Shown here one piece after another: positions 19,224-28,500 of a DNA stretch of 64,000 bases. The position numbers and the translations under genes were made by a program. The notes under the pieces are model-generated. The model worked only from the letters and a program-made list of their open reading frames with translations. It was not told the origin of the DNA and did not search any database. Source of the DNA: Shewanella chilikensis (lineage in GTDB: Bacteria; Pseudomonadota; Gammaproteobacteria; Enterobacterales; Shewanellaceae); assembly GCF_002836945.1 (NCBI RefSeq), contig NZ_NIJM01000001.1, positions 62,001 through 126,000 on the forward strand. The letters run 5' to 3'. Every line of letters begins with the position of its first letter. The first letter of the stretch is position 1.

Positions 19224-20492
19224 TCAGGGAATGTAGAGCATGTTAATTAGGGCCGCCGCTATGGTGGTAGCCGGATCTTTGCCATCCACAGCCGGTGCCA
19301 GGTTAGTCCAAACCACCAGAGTCACCTTGTTAACAGGATCATGCCCCATAAAAGAGTTATAGCCGGGCAGCTCACCTGTATGCCCATAGAGGTTGCCAAA
19401 CTTGGCGATCCCCAAGCCGTAATAGGCAGTGTTGGGATTCTCGGGATCTATCGGCCTGACACTATCCAGACGCCTTCGCTGCCAATCGGCATTCAGCAGT
19501 TCTCCGGCAACCAAAGCTTCTACCCAGGTTGCCAACTCATTGGCACTGGAAATCCCGGCGCCGGCCGCCCAGCCCCAGGAAGGATTGGCCTCGGTTTGAT
19601 CTATGGGTGCCAGAATGCCCTCTCGGGCTTCTCGCTGCATCTTTTCGGGCAGCATATAGGGTGGATCCATAGTCAACACATTGGTGCCATACATATAACC
19701 CCGCGCCAAGGGCGTGGGAAGAGTATTCGAATGGATATCGGGAAACAGAGTCCGCTCAAGCCCCAAGGGAGCAAACAACCTCTGCTGCATCACAGTCGCC
19801 AGCGGCTTGGCATCGATTTGCTCGGCAATCAGTCCCAGCAAGACGGTATTGGTATTGGAGTATTCAAATGCGCTGCCGGGGGCAAAACCAGGTCTATGGG
19901 CAAAACTCATTGCCAGTAGCTCATTCTGAGTCCACACCTTGGTTGGCTGCTCATCAAGCGTCTGATTCAACTCAAGTGTGGTGGTGTAGTTGAAAAGGCC
20001 GCTGCGCATCGTAAGCAAATGCTCTATGGTGATCAACTCACCGTTTGGTACATTGTTGAGAAACATGGAGACAGTGTCATTCAGTTGCAATCGCCCTTGT
20101 TGCACCATCTGCAAAATCACGGTACCGACCCAGGTCTTGGTATTGGATCCCACCCTGACATGCTGGTCAAAATCGGTCGCTTCATTGCCGCCATAACGGG
20201 TTACCCCATAGGCGGTTTTAAAATCGCCCCTTGGCGTTCGCAGAATCACCACTGCGCCGGGCACCAGCATCTCCTTGGCCAGTTGTTCCACCGTCTGCTG
20301 CATCTTGGCCGTGTCGACAGGATTGAGCACCACCTCTTGTGAATCCGAATTACAGGCGCTCAGCACACTCACAGAGACCAAGATAGACACATGGATAGGC
20401 AGATAAGCCCAAAAGCGCTTGGCACTGACGGCCGCCTTATTGCCAAAGGATCTTGTACCCAACCACACCCGACTCAACACTCGATTAAACAT
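19224..20492 (-). CDS. Serine hydrolase lipoprotein, class C beta-lactamase/DD-peptidase fold
   Basis: 422 residues. The three active-site motifs of the family are present: SxxK as SNTK in VGSNTKTWVG, YxN as YSN in FEYSNTNT, and HxG as HTG in YGHTGELPG. The protein is probably a periplasmic lipoprotein: a long N-terminal extension ends in a hydrophobic stretch and lipobox VLSAC with Cys47. The best guess is a D-alanyl-D-alanine carboxypeptidase or an esterase of the EstB/AmpC-like group rather than a true beta-lactamase, but the substrate cannot be told. GAGG precedes the ATG by seven bases. Confidence 0.88.
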   Translation of the reverse strand: MFNRVLSRVWLGTRSFGNKAAVSAKRFWAYLPIHVSILVSVSVLSACNSDSQEVVLNPVDTAKMQQTVEQLAKEMLVPGAVVILRTPRGDFKTAYGVTRYGGNEATDFDQHVRVGSNTKTWVGTVILQMVQQGRLQLNDTVSMFLNNVPNGELITIEHLLTMRSGLFNYTTTLELNQTLDEQPTKVWTQNELLAMSFAHRPGFAPGSAFEYSNTNTVLLGLIAEQIDAKPLATVMQQRLFAPLGLERTLFPDIHSNTLPTPLARGYMYGTNVLTMDPPYMLPEKMQREAREGILAPIDQTEANPSWGWAAGAGISSANELATWVEALVAGELLNADWQRRRLDSVRPIDPENPNTAYYGLGIAKFGNLYGHTGELPGYNSFMGHDPVNKVTLVVWTNLAPAVDGKDPATTIAAALINMLYIP

Positions 20493-20952
20493 AAACAGCC
20501 TCTCCCTATCTGTTACCGCATACCGGCGAGCCAGACTATCCCGCCTTCCATTGCATCACACAAAGCTAGTCAGCTTTGGCATGGGATTCAAGTTGTTGTG
20601 AGAGAAATAGCAAATATTTCCAGAAGGAGGGCTTAGCAGACTAAATCCTTGGAATGGGGAAACTAAAGCATAAAAACTTTTGAAAAACAGGCAAATAGAA
20701 ATACCACATAGACATTTATCATTTTTATAACCCTACCCTGCCTGAAAATTTGACTTTTGTATTCATTTATCACCTGAACGAGCCCAAACCGGCTTAGATG
20801 CCAATGACTCATCATTAAAAGTGCTTACCTTTAAGTACCTTGGCAGCTGGAACCATGACTCATTTAAGTAGTGGTTGCGTCGTTTTAATGTTGGCAGTGA
20901 TGCCATCTTTAACTCGACGCTTATACATAGGCATGTCTATTTCTACTGTACT

Positions 20953-20989
20953 ACCAGTTAAGAGGCGAATAATCCACCGCCTAACTGGT
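20953..20989. repeat. Strong inverted repeat in a gene-free stretch
   Basis: Arms ACCAGTTA (20953-20960) plus GGCG (20964-20967) pair perfectly with CGCC (20978-20981) plus TAACTGGT (20982-20989), leaving a 3-base bulge and a 10-base loop. The surrounding 20.5-21.1 kb interval has no credible full gene. On the minus strand the repeat lies in a 53-codon stop-to-stop frame ending at about 20863, which has no early start codon and could be a gene remnant. Confidence 0.6.
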
Positions 20990-21082
20990 AACCACTTTTT
21001 CGCATTAGAACAAGACTGAAATGCGCTGTTTCATACGTTAATGTAGGCTTGACTCACACCTATTGAGAACAACTGGAACCGG

Positions 21083-22756
21083 TCAAAGAGCATCACACAA
21101 CATTTCCCTAACCCCCTTACCACTCTTGAAGGCACAATCAATGGCTAATTGTCTATCGGCACTGAGGTTACCCATCTCCCGGTCAATTAACTCTGCACCT
21201 TGTTCCAGGGTATTGGCGTCCATCACAGTTTGAAAAAGCTGCAAATACCAGTTTTGGTTCGGCCGTAACGCTATTCCTTGTCTTTCAAAGTACTGGCATG
21301 TTCGAATGATCACAGAACATTGCATCATCACATAGGTGGATTTCACTTCTGTACGGTGCCATAACCGCTCTACGCTCATTAACGCAAATAAGCCAGACAA
21401 TGTTTGAGCGAGTAAGTATTGCCCCACCAATTCAGCTGTATCTTGATGCCGATATTTTAAGTGGGAGTCAACAATGAAAAAGGTACTAAAACAACATTCC
21501 GCCATCGAAGTAACCAACTGTTTGTTTTCGGGGTATCCCTTGTCCCTCAAGCCGGAAACAACATCATCCAATACCACTTCGTATATGTTGGATAACAAAG
21601 TATCCAAAGCAGCAGGTAATTCAAGCTGCTCGTCAGTATCCGATACGGAGTCAGACTTACGCAATGCGACCACTAGCTCTTCGAGCATATTCGTCAATAT
21701 CAAAACTTCGTTTTCAGAAAACTGATCCAAGTATTGGAAGTCATAATCATTGATAAACAGAGTTTTTTTATCACAGCGAATACTACGAATTTCACTTAAG
21801 GAAAAGCTCTCTACCTTTCTTAGCGTACCTTTAGCCCAAATGGCGTGAGGAGTCACAACCAGAAAATCTTTGGTTGTTTGCATAAAGGTGTTATCCACAA
21901 TCATCAGGATATCGTAAGGTTCAATTTTACCCTCTGATATCTCAATGACTTTTCTGACTTTGTGGACTTTGATAGCCGGCGCGATTTGGATTTGCTGGGA
22001 TAGACGATGCCTCTTGGCCACAGCGTTAACTATATCCAAGTATTCCCGCTGATAGCTACCTTCAAAAGCAGGCTTGGAACTGGATTCCTGCTGCGGCTTT
22101 TCAGGCGTAAGGCTTTCGGGGGCAGCGCTTTCAGCTTTGCCGCCCGCCGGAGCTGTATTGGTGATAGATACGTCACCATTTGCATCTGCTGCCGGAGTAA
22201 CACTCTCGGTTGTAACGCCTTCAGGGGGAAGATTTTCAGCAGTAACGCTCGCCGAAGCTGTGTTGCAGACAGAAGCGTCACTATTTGCATCTGCTGCCGG
22301 AGTAACGCCGGCTTGTGCCACATTCGAAACTTCAGCAGTTTCTGTCGTCCCTGTATTGCCTTGTATCTTTTGGGTCAGTCTTTCCAATAGTGTCAATAAA
22401 ACCGCGGGCTTCATCCCGGAACCCGCCATACCAAAAGCACAGCCTTGCCCCAACAACAGCTCGGAACCGTCAACGGCATGCTCTTGACTGGTGTTTATCA
22501 ACTCTTCCCACGACATTTGGTTTTTTGCAGAAGTTGTAGTCCAGTCATTTTTCCAAAACAATCCTTCAGATGTAAATGCCAGACCATTTTTTGCAGAACC
22601 AAAAACCGTAGAATCGACTATGGCATAAATATTGACTGACGCAGGCATGCCATAACATGCACTGGCATTTTTAGCTTTCTTACTGGGTATGTTGGGAGCA
22701 ACAAAAAGCCCATCAGAGTGGAAGTTCTGCAAAATCTCCAGCACATCTGTTTCCAT
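21083..22756 (-). CDS. Hypothetical protein with a duplicated domain
   Basis: 557 residues, not recognised. Two segments look like copies of one domain: near residue 43 (IYAIVDSTVFGSAKNGLAFT then EGLFWKND) and near residue 285 (ILMIVDNTFMQTTKDFLVVT then HAIWAKGT). Each has a hydrophobic strand, VD(S/N)T, a Lys-x2-5-hydrophobic strand and a W, suggesting a PH-like or similar beta-rich fold. They are joined by an Ala/Thr/Glu-rich linker (about 140-245) made of imperfect repeats around TPAADAN, with matching DNA repeats near 22150-22310. The C-terminal 180 residues are helical. There is no signal peptide, so it is cytoplasmic. AGGAAC precedes the ATG. Confidence 0.7.
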   Translation of the reverse strand: METDVLEILQNFHSDGLFVAPNIPSKKAKNASACYGMPASVNIYAIVDSTVFGSAKNGLAFTSEGLFWKNDWTTTSAKNQMSWEELINTSQEHAVDGSELLLGQGCAFGMAGSGMKPAVLLTLLERLTQKIQGNTGTTETAEVSNVAQAGVTPAADANSDASVCNTASASVTAENLPPEGVTTESVTPAADANGDVSITNTAPAGGKAESAAPESLTPEKPQQESSSKPAFEGSYQREYLDIVNAVAKRHRLSQQIQIAPAIKVHKVRKVIEISEGKIEPYDILMIVDNTFMQTTKDFLVVTPHAIWAKGTLRKVESFSLSEIRSIRCDKKTLFINDYDFQYLDQFSENEVLILTNMLEELVVALRKSDSVSDTDEQLELPAALDTLLSNIYEVVLDDVVSGLRDKGYPENKQLVTSMAECCFSTFFIVDSHLKYRHQDTAELVGQYLLAQTLSGLFALMSVERLWHRTEVKSTYVMMQCSVIIRTCQYFERQGIALRPNQNWYLQLFQTVMDANTLEQGAELIDREMGNLSADRQLAIDCAFKSGKGVREMLCDAL

Positions 22757-23182
22757 TTATCTTGTTCCTTGTATAAAACCTTGCTCAATACTTAGCTATG
22801 TAAAGCATTGATATCATTTGAGTAAGGTTCAGGATAAATGTTACAAGCAGCCTTCTGCAATGCTTTCTTAGCGGAAATTTGAACTCTAACGACATCATCA
22901 ATCCTGCCCCTGCGTTCTACAGATTCTACCGGGTGCCTGCAATGACAAGCGCGGCCATATTGAACTGCTTAAACACTCCATCAATGGCGAGCTTAACCAA
23001 GGGCCTTAGTCGGTTGTTCAAAGGGTCGGATGGTACGCTGGGAGCGGTTATGGAGAAAACGAGAGTTTCCGTAAAAATCATCTATTTCAATGGACAAGAA
23101 GCAGCCCAAGCTTTTAAAGCAATATGATAGGGATAGCTGGCTCTTGTGAGCAATAAAAGCCAGCCTAAATAAAAAATCAGAT
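22757..23182. other. Intergenic region, no supported gene
   Basis: About 425 bases between two leftward genes. A rightward 82-codon frame at 22879-23127 is open, but it lacks a ribosome-binding site and recognisable protein character. A different rightward frame there reads NDKRGHIELLKHSINGELNQG before a stop, which could be a relic of a longer gene. I cannot assign it. Confidence 0.3.
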
Positions 23183-24292
23183 TTAACATTCATTAACTGG
23201 AACTCTAAATACGTATTTTAGAGCACCTACCTGATAGAAATAAACCGTACAAGTTTGGTACCCGCCGTCACTAGATTCGCCGGTATTTTCACCAACATTG
23301 CTGAAGTTGGAGGGACCACCTGATGAGTTTTTAAAATCACCGCTTTCACCTAGTGTTTTTAACTTGCTAAGAATGCAGGGGTCAGTAAAAGCGAGAGGAC
23401 CATTCTTCCCCTTCAACTGTGCTAAAGTATAGCCTCCAGCGACTACCGAAAGATCATTCAATGTTAAATCAATTATTGGTGTAGCTGTGATGTTGTCATT
23501 TTTAATAACACTTAAGTCAAATAGAAGATAATCTGTCATAAACCCACTACCCTCAGACTGTCTAAAGCCGAACTGAAGTGATAAGGATGGATCTTTATTT
23601 GTATAGTTAAGACCTACTGTTCCCAGCCGATTACTTAGAGTTACTTGTACATCATTTATATCGATTGACGAACCATTCTTACTCAATACAGCATGAATAT
23701 CCTCCAAAAGACGAGTACCGCTAACTATATCTGACTTTAATTTATTTTCTATATCTGTTAATTTATTTGGGTCAACTATAACAGTGAGTGCTGTGTCTAT
23801 GGAGCACTCGCTTGAAACACCAGAACTGCTACCCTGCTTACTATCATATAATCCAACTTGATTAATTCCAGCTGAGATAATACCAATCTCGTCTCGACGG
23901 ATTTTATTTTGTTCTAAAACTGATTTTTTTAAGGCTCCATAGGCTAGCCCGGCATCTGACAAAAGAGCCTTTTGTTCTGATGTTATAGAAAAAGACCAAG
24001 TCGTCGCTTTATAAGCTGTCCCATCAGAGCCGTGCCCTACACTGAAACTATAAACAACACCGGAATTGGGGTTGACCAGGGCTATGTTATTGCTCGTTGA
24101 GCCACAAATCATATTATCTGGTGTCATGGGTTGAGTTCTGTCTTCCGGGTAACAATTTAGACGTGGCGTAAAATTTTTAACAGCAAACTGTCGTGCACTA
24201 GCATCATTTGTACAACTTGAGCACAAATAGTTCTGAGTAGCCATTGATGAAAATGGTAGAATCCCCACCAGTAAGAGAAATATTTTTTTCAC
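23183..24292 (-). CDS. Secreted hypothetical protein
   Basis: 369 residues from a GTG start at 24292. That start is chosen because AGGAGG lies seven bases upstream and because it gives a clean signal peptide (VKKIFLLLVGILPFSSMA, cleavage before TQN); a longer reading from 24337 would bury it. The mature protein begins with a cysteine pair (CSSC) and two further Cys, has a long polar helical middle (about 125-240), a beta-rich part, and a Ser/Gly-rich stretch (SSGGPSNFSNVGENTGESSDGG) before a last Cys-containing strand. Codon use is more AT-rich than in the core genes. No family recognised; likely periplasmic or exported. Confidence 0.75.
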   Translation of the reverse strand: MKKIFLLLVGILPFSSMATQNYLCSSCTNDASARQFAVKNFTPRLNCYPEDRTQPMTPDNMICGSTSNNIALVNPNSGVVYSFSVGHGSDGTAYKATTWSFSITSEQKALLSDAGLAYGALKKSVLEQNKIRRDEIGIISAGINQVGLYDSKQGSSSGVSSECSIDTALTVIVDPNKLTDIENKLKSDIVSGTRLLEDIHAVLSKNGSSIDINDVQVTLSNRLGTVGLNYTNKDPSLSLQFGFRQSEGSGFMTDYLLFDLSVIKNDNITATPIIDLTLNDLSVVAGGYTLAQLKGKNGPLAFTDPCILSKLKTLGESGDFKNSSGGPSNFSNVGENTGESSDGGYQTCTVYFYQVGALKYVFRVPVNEC

Positions 24293-24399
24293 TTTATACC
24301 TCCTTGTTAACACCACCACTACCAGCTTATAACCCACCAGTCAACCACCACAACAATTGTTCTTCAATCACCTTTTTAATGCTGGGTGATGTAACCTAT

Positions 24400-24510
24400 T
24401 AGCCTGCATGGTTTATGTTGACCTGAACCCTATTCGCGCTGTAATAAGCAAAACCCTGGAGGACTCAGACTATAGCAGCATTGAATGGCAGATACGGGCG
24501 GGGATACTGG
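24400..24510 (+). pseudogene. Remnant of a Y1-type (REP-associated/IS200-like) transposase
   Basis: A rightward reading frame gives ACMVYVDLNPIRAVISKTLE followed by DSDYSSIEWQIRAG. The VYVDLNPIRA block is a hallmark of the Y1 transposase family associated with REP sequences in gammaproteobacteria. Only about 35 codons survive: no start-proximal part with the HUH motif is visible upstream, and the frame is cut on the right by the IS5-family element at 24511. It is therefore a fossil, probably disrupted by that insertion. Confidence 0.65.
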
Positions 24511-25566
24511 GGGCTTTGTTGCGTAATTCGGACAGGAAACCAAACCGCCTGAAATTGAGCAATTCCTATACAACATACTGAGTTTCAGGCATACCAAACC
24601 CTGTAAGCTTGTTCAGCGCTTTGATCATGGCGTAAGTCTCGCCAACCTGAGCATTGTAACTTCTTAAGCTTAATTTCCCACCTAGCAGCTGTTTTACTCG
24701 GTACATTGCTGTCTCTGATAGCGAGCGCTTATGATAGCCATACCGCTTTTTCCACTTCTTGTTGGAGCCGTAGAGCTTTTGGCAACCTACCGCTAAGTTA
24801 CGAGGATGCCCTTGTTCCCAGAAGGCTGCTCCCTCTCTTGGCGGGATGAGCGCAACAGCTCGCTTGACCCGTATGGCATCATGGCAATTCCTTGTGTCAT
24901 AAGCACCATCTCCTGATATCTCAATGATTTTACGACGTGTCTGCTTAAGCAAGTTGGGAAGTACTTCGGCATCGGTTACGTTAGATAAGCTCAGCTCTGC
25001 TGCGACTATTTCGTGGGTGCTAGTATCTACTGCGATATGCAGCTTACGCCAAACCCTACGCTTCCCATCAGTACCATGCTTCTTGACCTTCCATTCACCT
25101 TCACCATAAACCTTGAGACCTGTGGCATCAATAGCTAGGTGTTGTATCGCACCTCTGGTTTTAGTTTTAAATGAAACCTCAACTTCCTTAGCGCGACGGC
25201 TTATGCAGGTGTAGTGCGGACAAACTAGCGGGATGTTAGCCAGCTTAAATACCGAGTCTAGAAATCCTTGCAGTGCTCTCAACGGCATAGAGAATATGCG
25301 TTTCACCATCAGTGCAGTAGTAATGGCTAAGTCGCTAAATTGGCGAGGTCTGCCGCGCTTGCCTTGTTTGTTTTGCTTCCACTCGGCTATCGCTTCCTCA
25401 TCAACCCAAAAGGTCAGAGAACCACAGTTTATTAAGGCTTTGTTGTACTGCGTCCAGTTAGTTGTTTTGTAACGAGGTTTAGGCATGAGGCTACGACGAT
25501 TAATGGGTGTAGCCGATCAGATCGTAGCTTCTTGATTTAGTTCCATCGAATTAAGCAACAAAACCC
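24511..25566. mobile_element. IS5-family insertion sequence, complete
   Basis: A 1056-bp element with imperfect terminal inverted repeats of about 20 bp: GGGCTTTGTTGCGTAATTCG at the left and, read from the right end, GGGTTTTGTTGCTTAATTCG. It carries one intact leftward transposase gene. Ends, length and transposase all fit the IS5 family, IS903-like group. Nine-base direct repeats expected for that group are not seen at the flanks (GGATACTGG and ACAAATGGT), so one side may have been rearranged after insertion. Confidence 0.92.
24566..25486 (-). CDS. IS5-family transposase (DDE)
   Basis: 306 residues, intact. The DDE catalytic residues are visible: first Asp in HLAIDATGLKVYG, second Asp in ISGDGAYDTR, and Glu in the YHKRSLSETAMYRVK block (the Y(2)R(3)E(6)K signature). 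The N-terminal DUF772-like region (GRPRQFSDLAITTALMVK) is also typical of the IS903 group. All motifs are present, so the element is probably still functional. Confidence 0.95.
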   Translation of the reverse strand: MPKPRYKTTNWTQYNKALINCGSLTFWVDEEAIAEWKQNKQGKRGRPRQFSDLAITTALMVKRIFSMPLRALQGFLDSVFKLANIPLVCPHYTCISRRAKEVEVSFKTKTRGAIQHLAIDATGLKVYGEGEWKVKKHGTDGKRRVWRKLHIAVDTSTHEIVAAELSLSNVTDAEVLPNLLKQTRRKIIEISGDGAYDTRNCHDAIRVKRAVALIPPREGAAFWEQGHPRNLAVGCQKLYGSNKKWKKRYGYHKRSLSETAMYRVKQLLGGKLSLRSYNAQVGETYAMIKALNKLTGFGMPETQYVV

Positions 25567-25593
25567 ACAAATGGTTAACAAGTGTGAGACTTA

Positions 25594-28500
25594 CTACTCT
25601 ATTGTAAACGAAACAACATATTCTCTGCTTTCTAGATGGAACCGTTCTTTATCATCAAAGTCTATATGTTCAATTCTAAGAATCTCATTAGAGACTAAGA
25701 AAATTTCATAATTCCCAATATTCTTCCTAGCAAATTCAAGCTCATTCCTGCTCAAATGAAATCTATCACCAGAGTAAGTTTTAACTTCAACATACTTCGT
25801 TACGTCAAGTTCATTGATATATTTAATATCGTAACCATCGCCATCACTAGTTTTAGATACCCAAGTAACTTTTTGTTTACCAAACTGTTTAACAAGAGAA
25901 TTATAAACGTCTTCTTCAGACCTTTTACCGTTGATTCTATTGTTATCCGATAATGACTTTGAGTGTTTAAATGGTTTCTTCGATTTACTTTGGTTGTTTT
26001 TGATATTTCTTGGTTTACTAAGAGATGCACTCTTTATTTGTTTAGTTTGTCGAACAGAACCCTCAACACCGTGAGGTTTCTTTGTAACATTCTCAGACTC
26101 AAATTTTTCATTTATACGAGTTTTAACTTCTTCCCACTTATGAGAAAAAAACATTAGACTCATTAGTTCTTGATCACCTTCAACCCTATCAATATCAATT
26201 AATTCAGCGTGTTTGTCGTACACGGCTTCAAAATCAATTTGTGTTTCTTCGATAGATTCTTGCCCTAAAACATCTGAGATATAGTTGTTTACATACTTTT
26301 CGTAGTTCATTTCAAAAGATTGTTTATTTTGTCTAGCTGATAAAATAATGAAATTATCGTTACTCTCGTATTGTGATACGTAATGAGTAAATTGAGATTC
26401 TCTAGAATTTACTATGCACCATTGATACAACATCTTCTTAAACAAATATAAAGCTCTCTCGAACGCCTGTTTTAGCTTACTAACATGATACTTTGATAAA
26501 TCTATCTTATAGTACGCAAATTCTGAACGATTGAAGTCAGCAACATTTATTCCCTTCTCCGCGAAAAGCTCTTTTATCGCGCTGCAACTTTCAAGGCCAT
26601 CCAACTCCTTGAAATCTATTCTTTCAACATCAATTTGCAATTCAAGCTCAGCCGACACACTTTCAAGCAAATTATCATCAGACTCAAACCTATAAGTTTT
26701 ACCTAATAAGGAATAGACTGTTTTCCAAAATGAATACAGTTCATCTGAGATTCCTAATAATTCTCTTGTTCTAATTAACTCTTCTTCACCAATATCATTT
26801 TTAATAGTTTTTTCTAGATACGAAGCTTCCTCTTTGACAACATCTCGGAATACTCGGGTGTCCTGAATATCGAAAATTAATCCTATTATATCTGCAAAGG
26901 TTTCTTGAAAATCGAAATCATGCCTAAGATCTCCGACCGTTGACTCAGGTCTAACTTTAATGACAAAATCGTTATCCTGTTTAATGTAGTCATTATTTTC
27001 TAGCTCAAAACTTTCTCCATTAATCTGATACTTAACGTCATCGCATAAAACAACCCTGTACCGTCTCAATTTTGCTAGTTCTGCTTTCGCAGACTGATCT
27101 TTTTCAATATCTTGTATTCGATAAACCAAAATATATGGGGCAATTTCCTCTAAAAATGACGAGAAGCTACTACTTAAAGAAGGTAAAGAGGATGTACTTG
27201 TAATTTCGACATCTAGTTCATTTAGATTCTGCACTCCAAAAAACTCGATAATATTTTGAGTGTTTTGTCTTCTTGGGTAGTTTAACACTGGTACGCTGGC
27301 GGCAATCTTCCTCGGTAGTTTTATATTTCCATTGTAAAAAACTTTATCAGCAGATTGATAAGAACGAGTTTGTCCTTTTAAAGCAAAAAGCTTCGTTTCT
27401 TGGTTGTCCAAAGGTTGTTTATTGACTTCAAAATGCCTAACCGCCAACTTATATATTGCCTGAGTCTGTCTCCCATCAGGGGACTTTACCGGAAGTTCAC
27501 TAATGATTCTTTGTACTGCTTCCAAAGATAGTTTTTCAAATTTATCAGTTGCACCAATTTTTAATAACAAACTTTCAACATCTGATCGACTAATACCGAA
27601 ATAATTGAATTGCTCATAATCAAAATTGAAGCTGATGCTATTTACAAGAGGGCTTAGCTTCTCATTAGCGAAAAAAAAGTCTCTAAACAGCCCGAGAGAT
27701 TTTACTTGATACTTAATAAATGAAGGTTTATGTGAAATATTATGGCTATAAGACCCATAATATTCTCTGTCCTTGTTAAAACTAAATTTGTCAGTATTTG
27801 CTGAATCATCTAACTGATTATAAATGTCTTTATCTTGGATAAACCATATGACTAGCTTTTCTAACGAGATATTTTGCGCAATAAGCTCAAAGTTATCGAT
27901 CTCCTTGTAATGAAAAGAACCAACTCTATAACCTAAAGGGCGAGGAACACACTGAAAAACAAATTTTTCGTACTCTAAATTTCTTCTACCTTTAACTTCG
28001 TTAAACTTACTATTTTTGTTAACTCCTAGCCATAAAAAGAACTGTTCTAGGTTATCCGGATCCTCTTCACCTAACCTATATTTGGAAGGTGCACATAGAA
28101 ATACATTATCTCTGAATATTCCTTCAAATAAGAACTCATTTAAAGTTCCAGAAGGATAGCCCTTAGATAAATATAAATCGCTTGCATCAGTCAGAGTATG
28201 TTCTTTATTGTAAAGTTGGATTTTTGAATCAGGTATTTGTTGTGGATAGTTCAATTTATTGAAATTTTCATAAAGAGAACGAACCATACTGGTTAGTATT
28301 TCTTCAACTTTGTTATTGTCTTCTTTAATTAAACGGTTTGCATTTGAAACTATTTTCTGAAGTACCGGTATAGGCTGATACTGTTGAATATTTGTGATTT
28401 GTCTCAAAGCTCTCTGCAATTCACGAGCTTTTTCATTCGAATCAATCTCAAATTTTTTGATCAATAATTCAAACAAGTCTCTATGAATAAACTTGATACT

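Noticed and set aside
19224..20492. Beta-lactamase resistance gene
   Set aside because: SxxK, YxN and HxG motifs are shared with peptidases and esterases; a lipoprotein with HTG rather than KTG is more likely one of these.
20953..20989. Integron attC site (GCCTAAC resembles an RYYYAAC core)
   Set aside because: The core-like boxes are in the wrong relative order, the second box does not fit GTTRRRY, and no integrase or cassette array is present.
22879..23127. 82-codon rightward frame
   Set aside because: No ribosome-binding site, no recognisable domain, and no support from neighbours.
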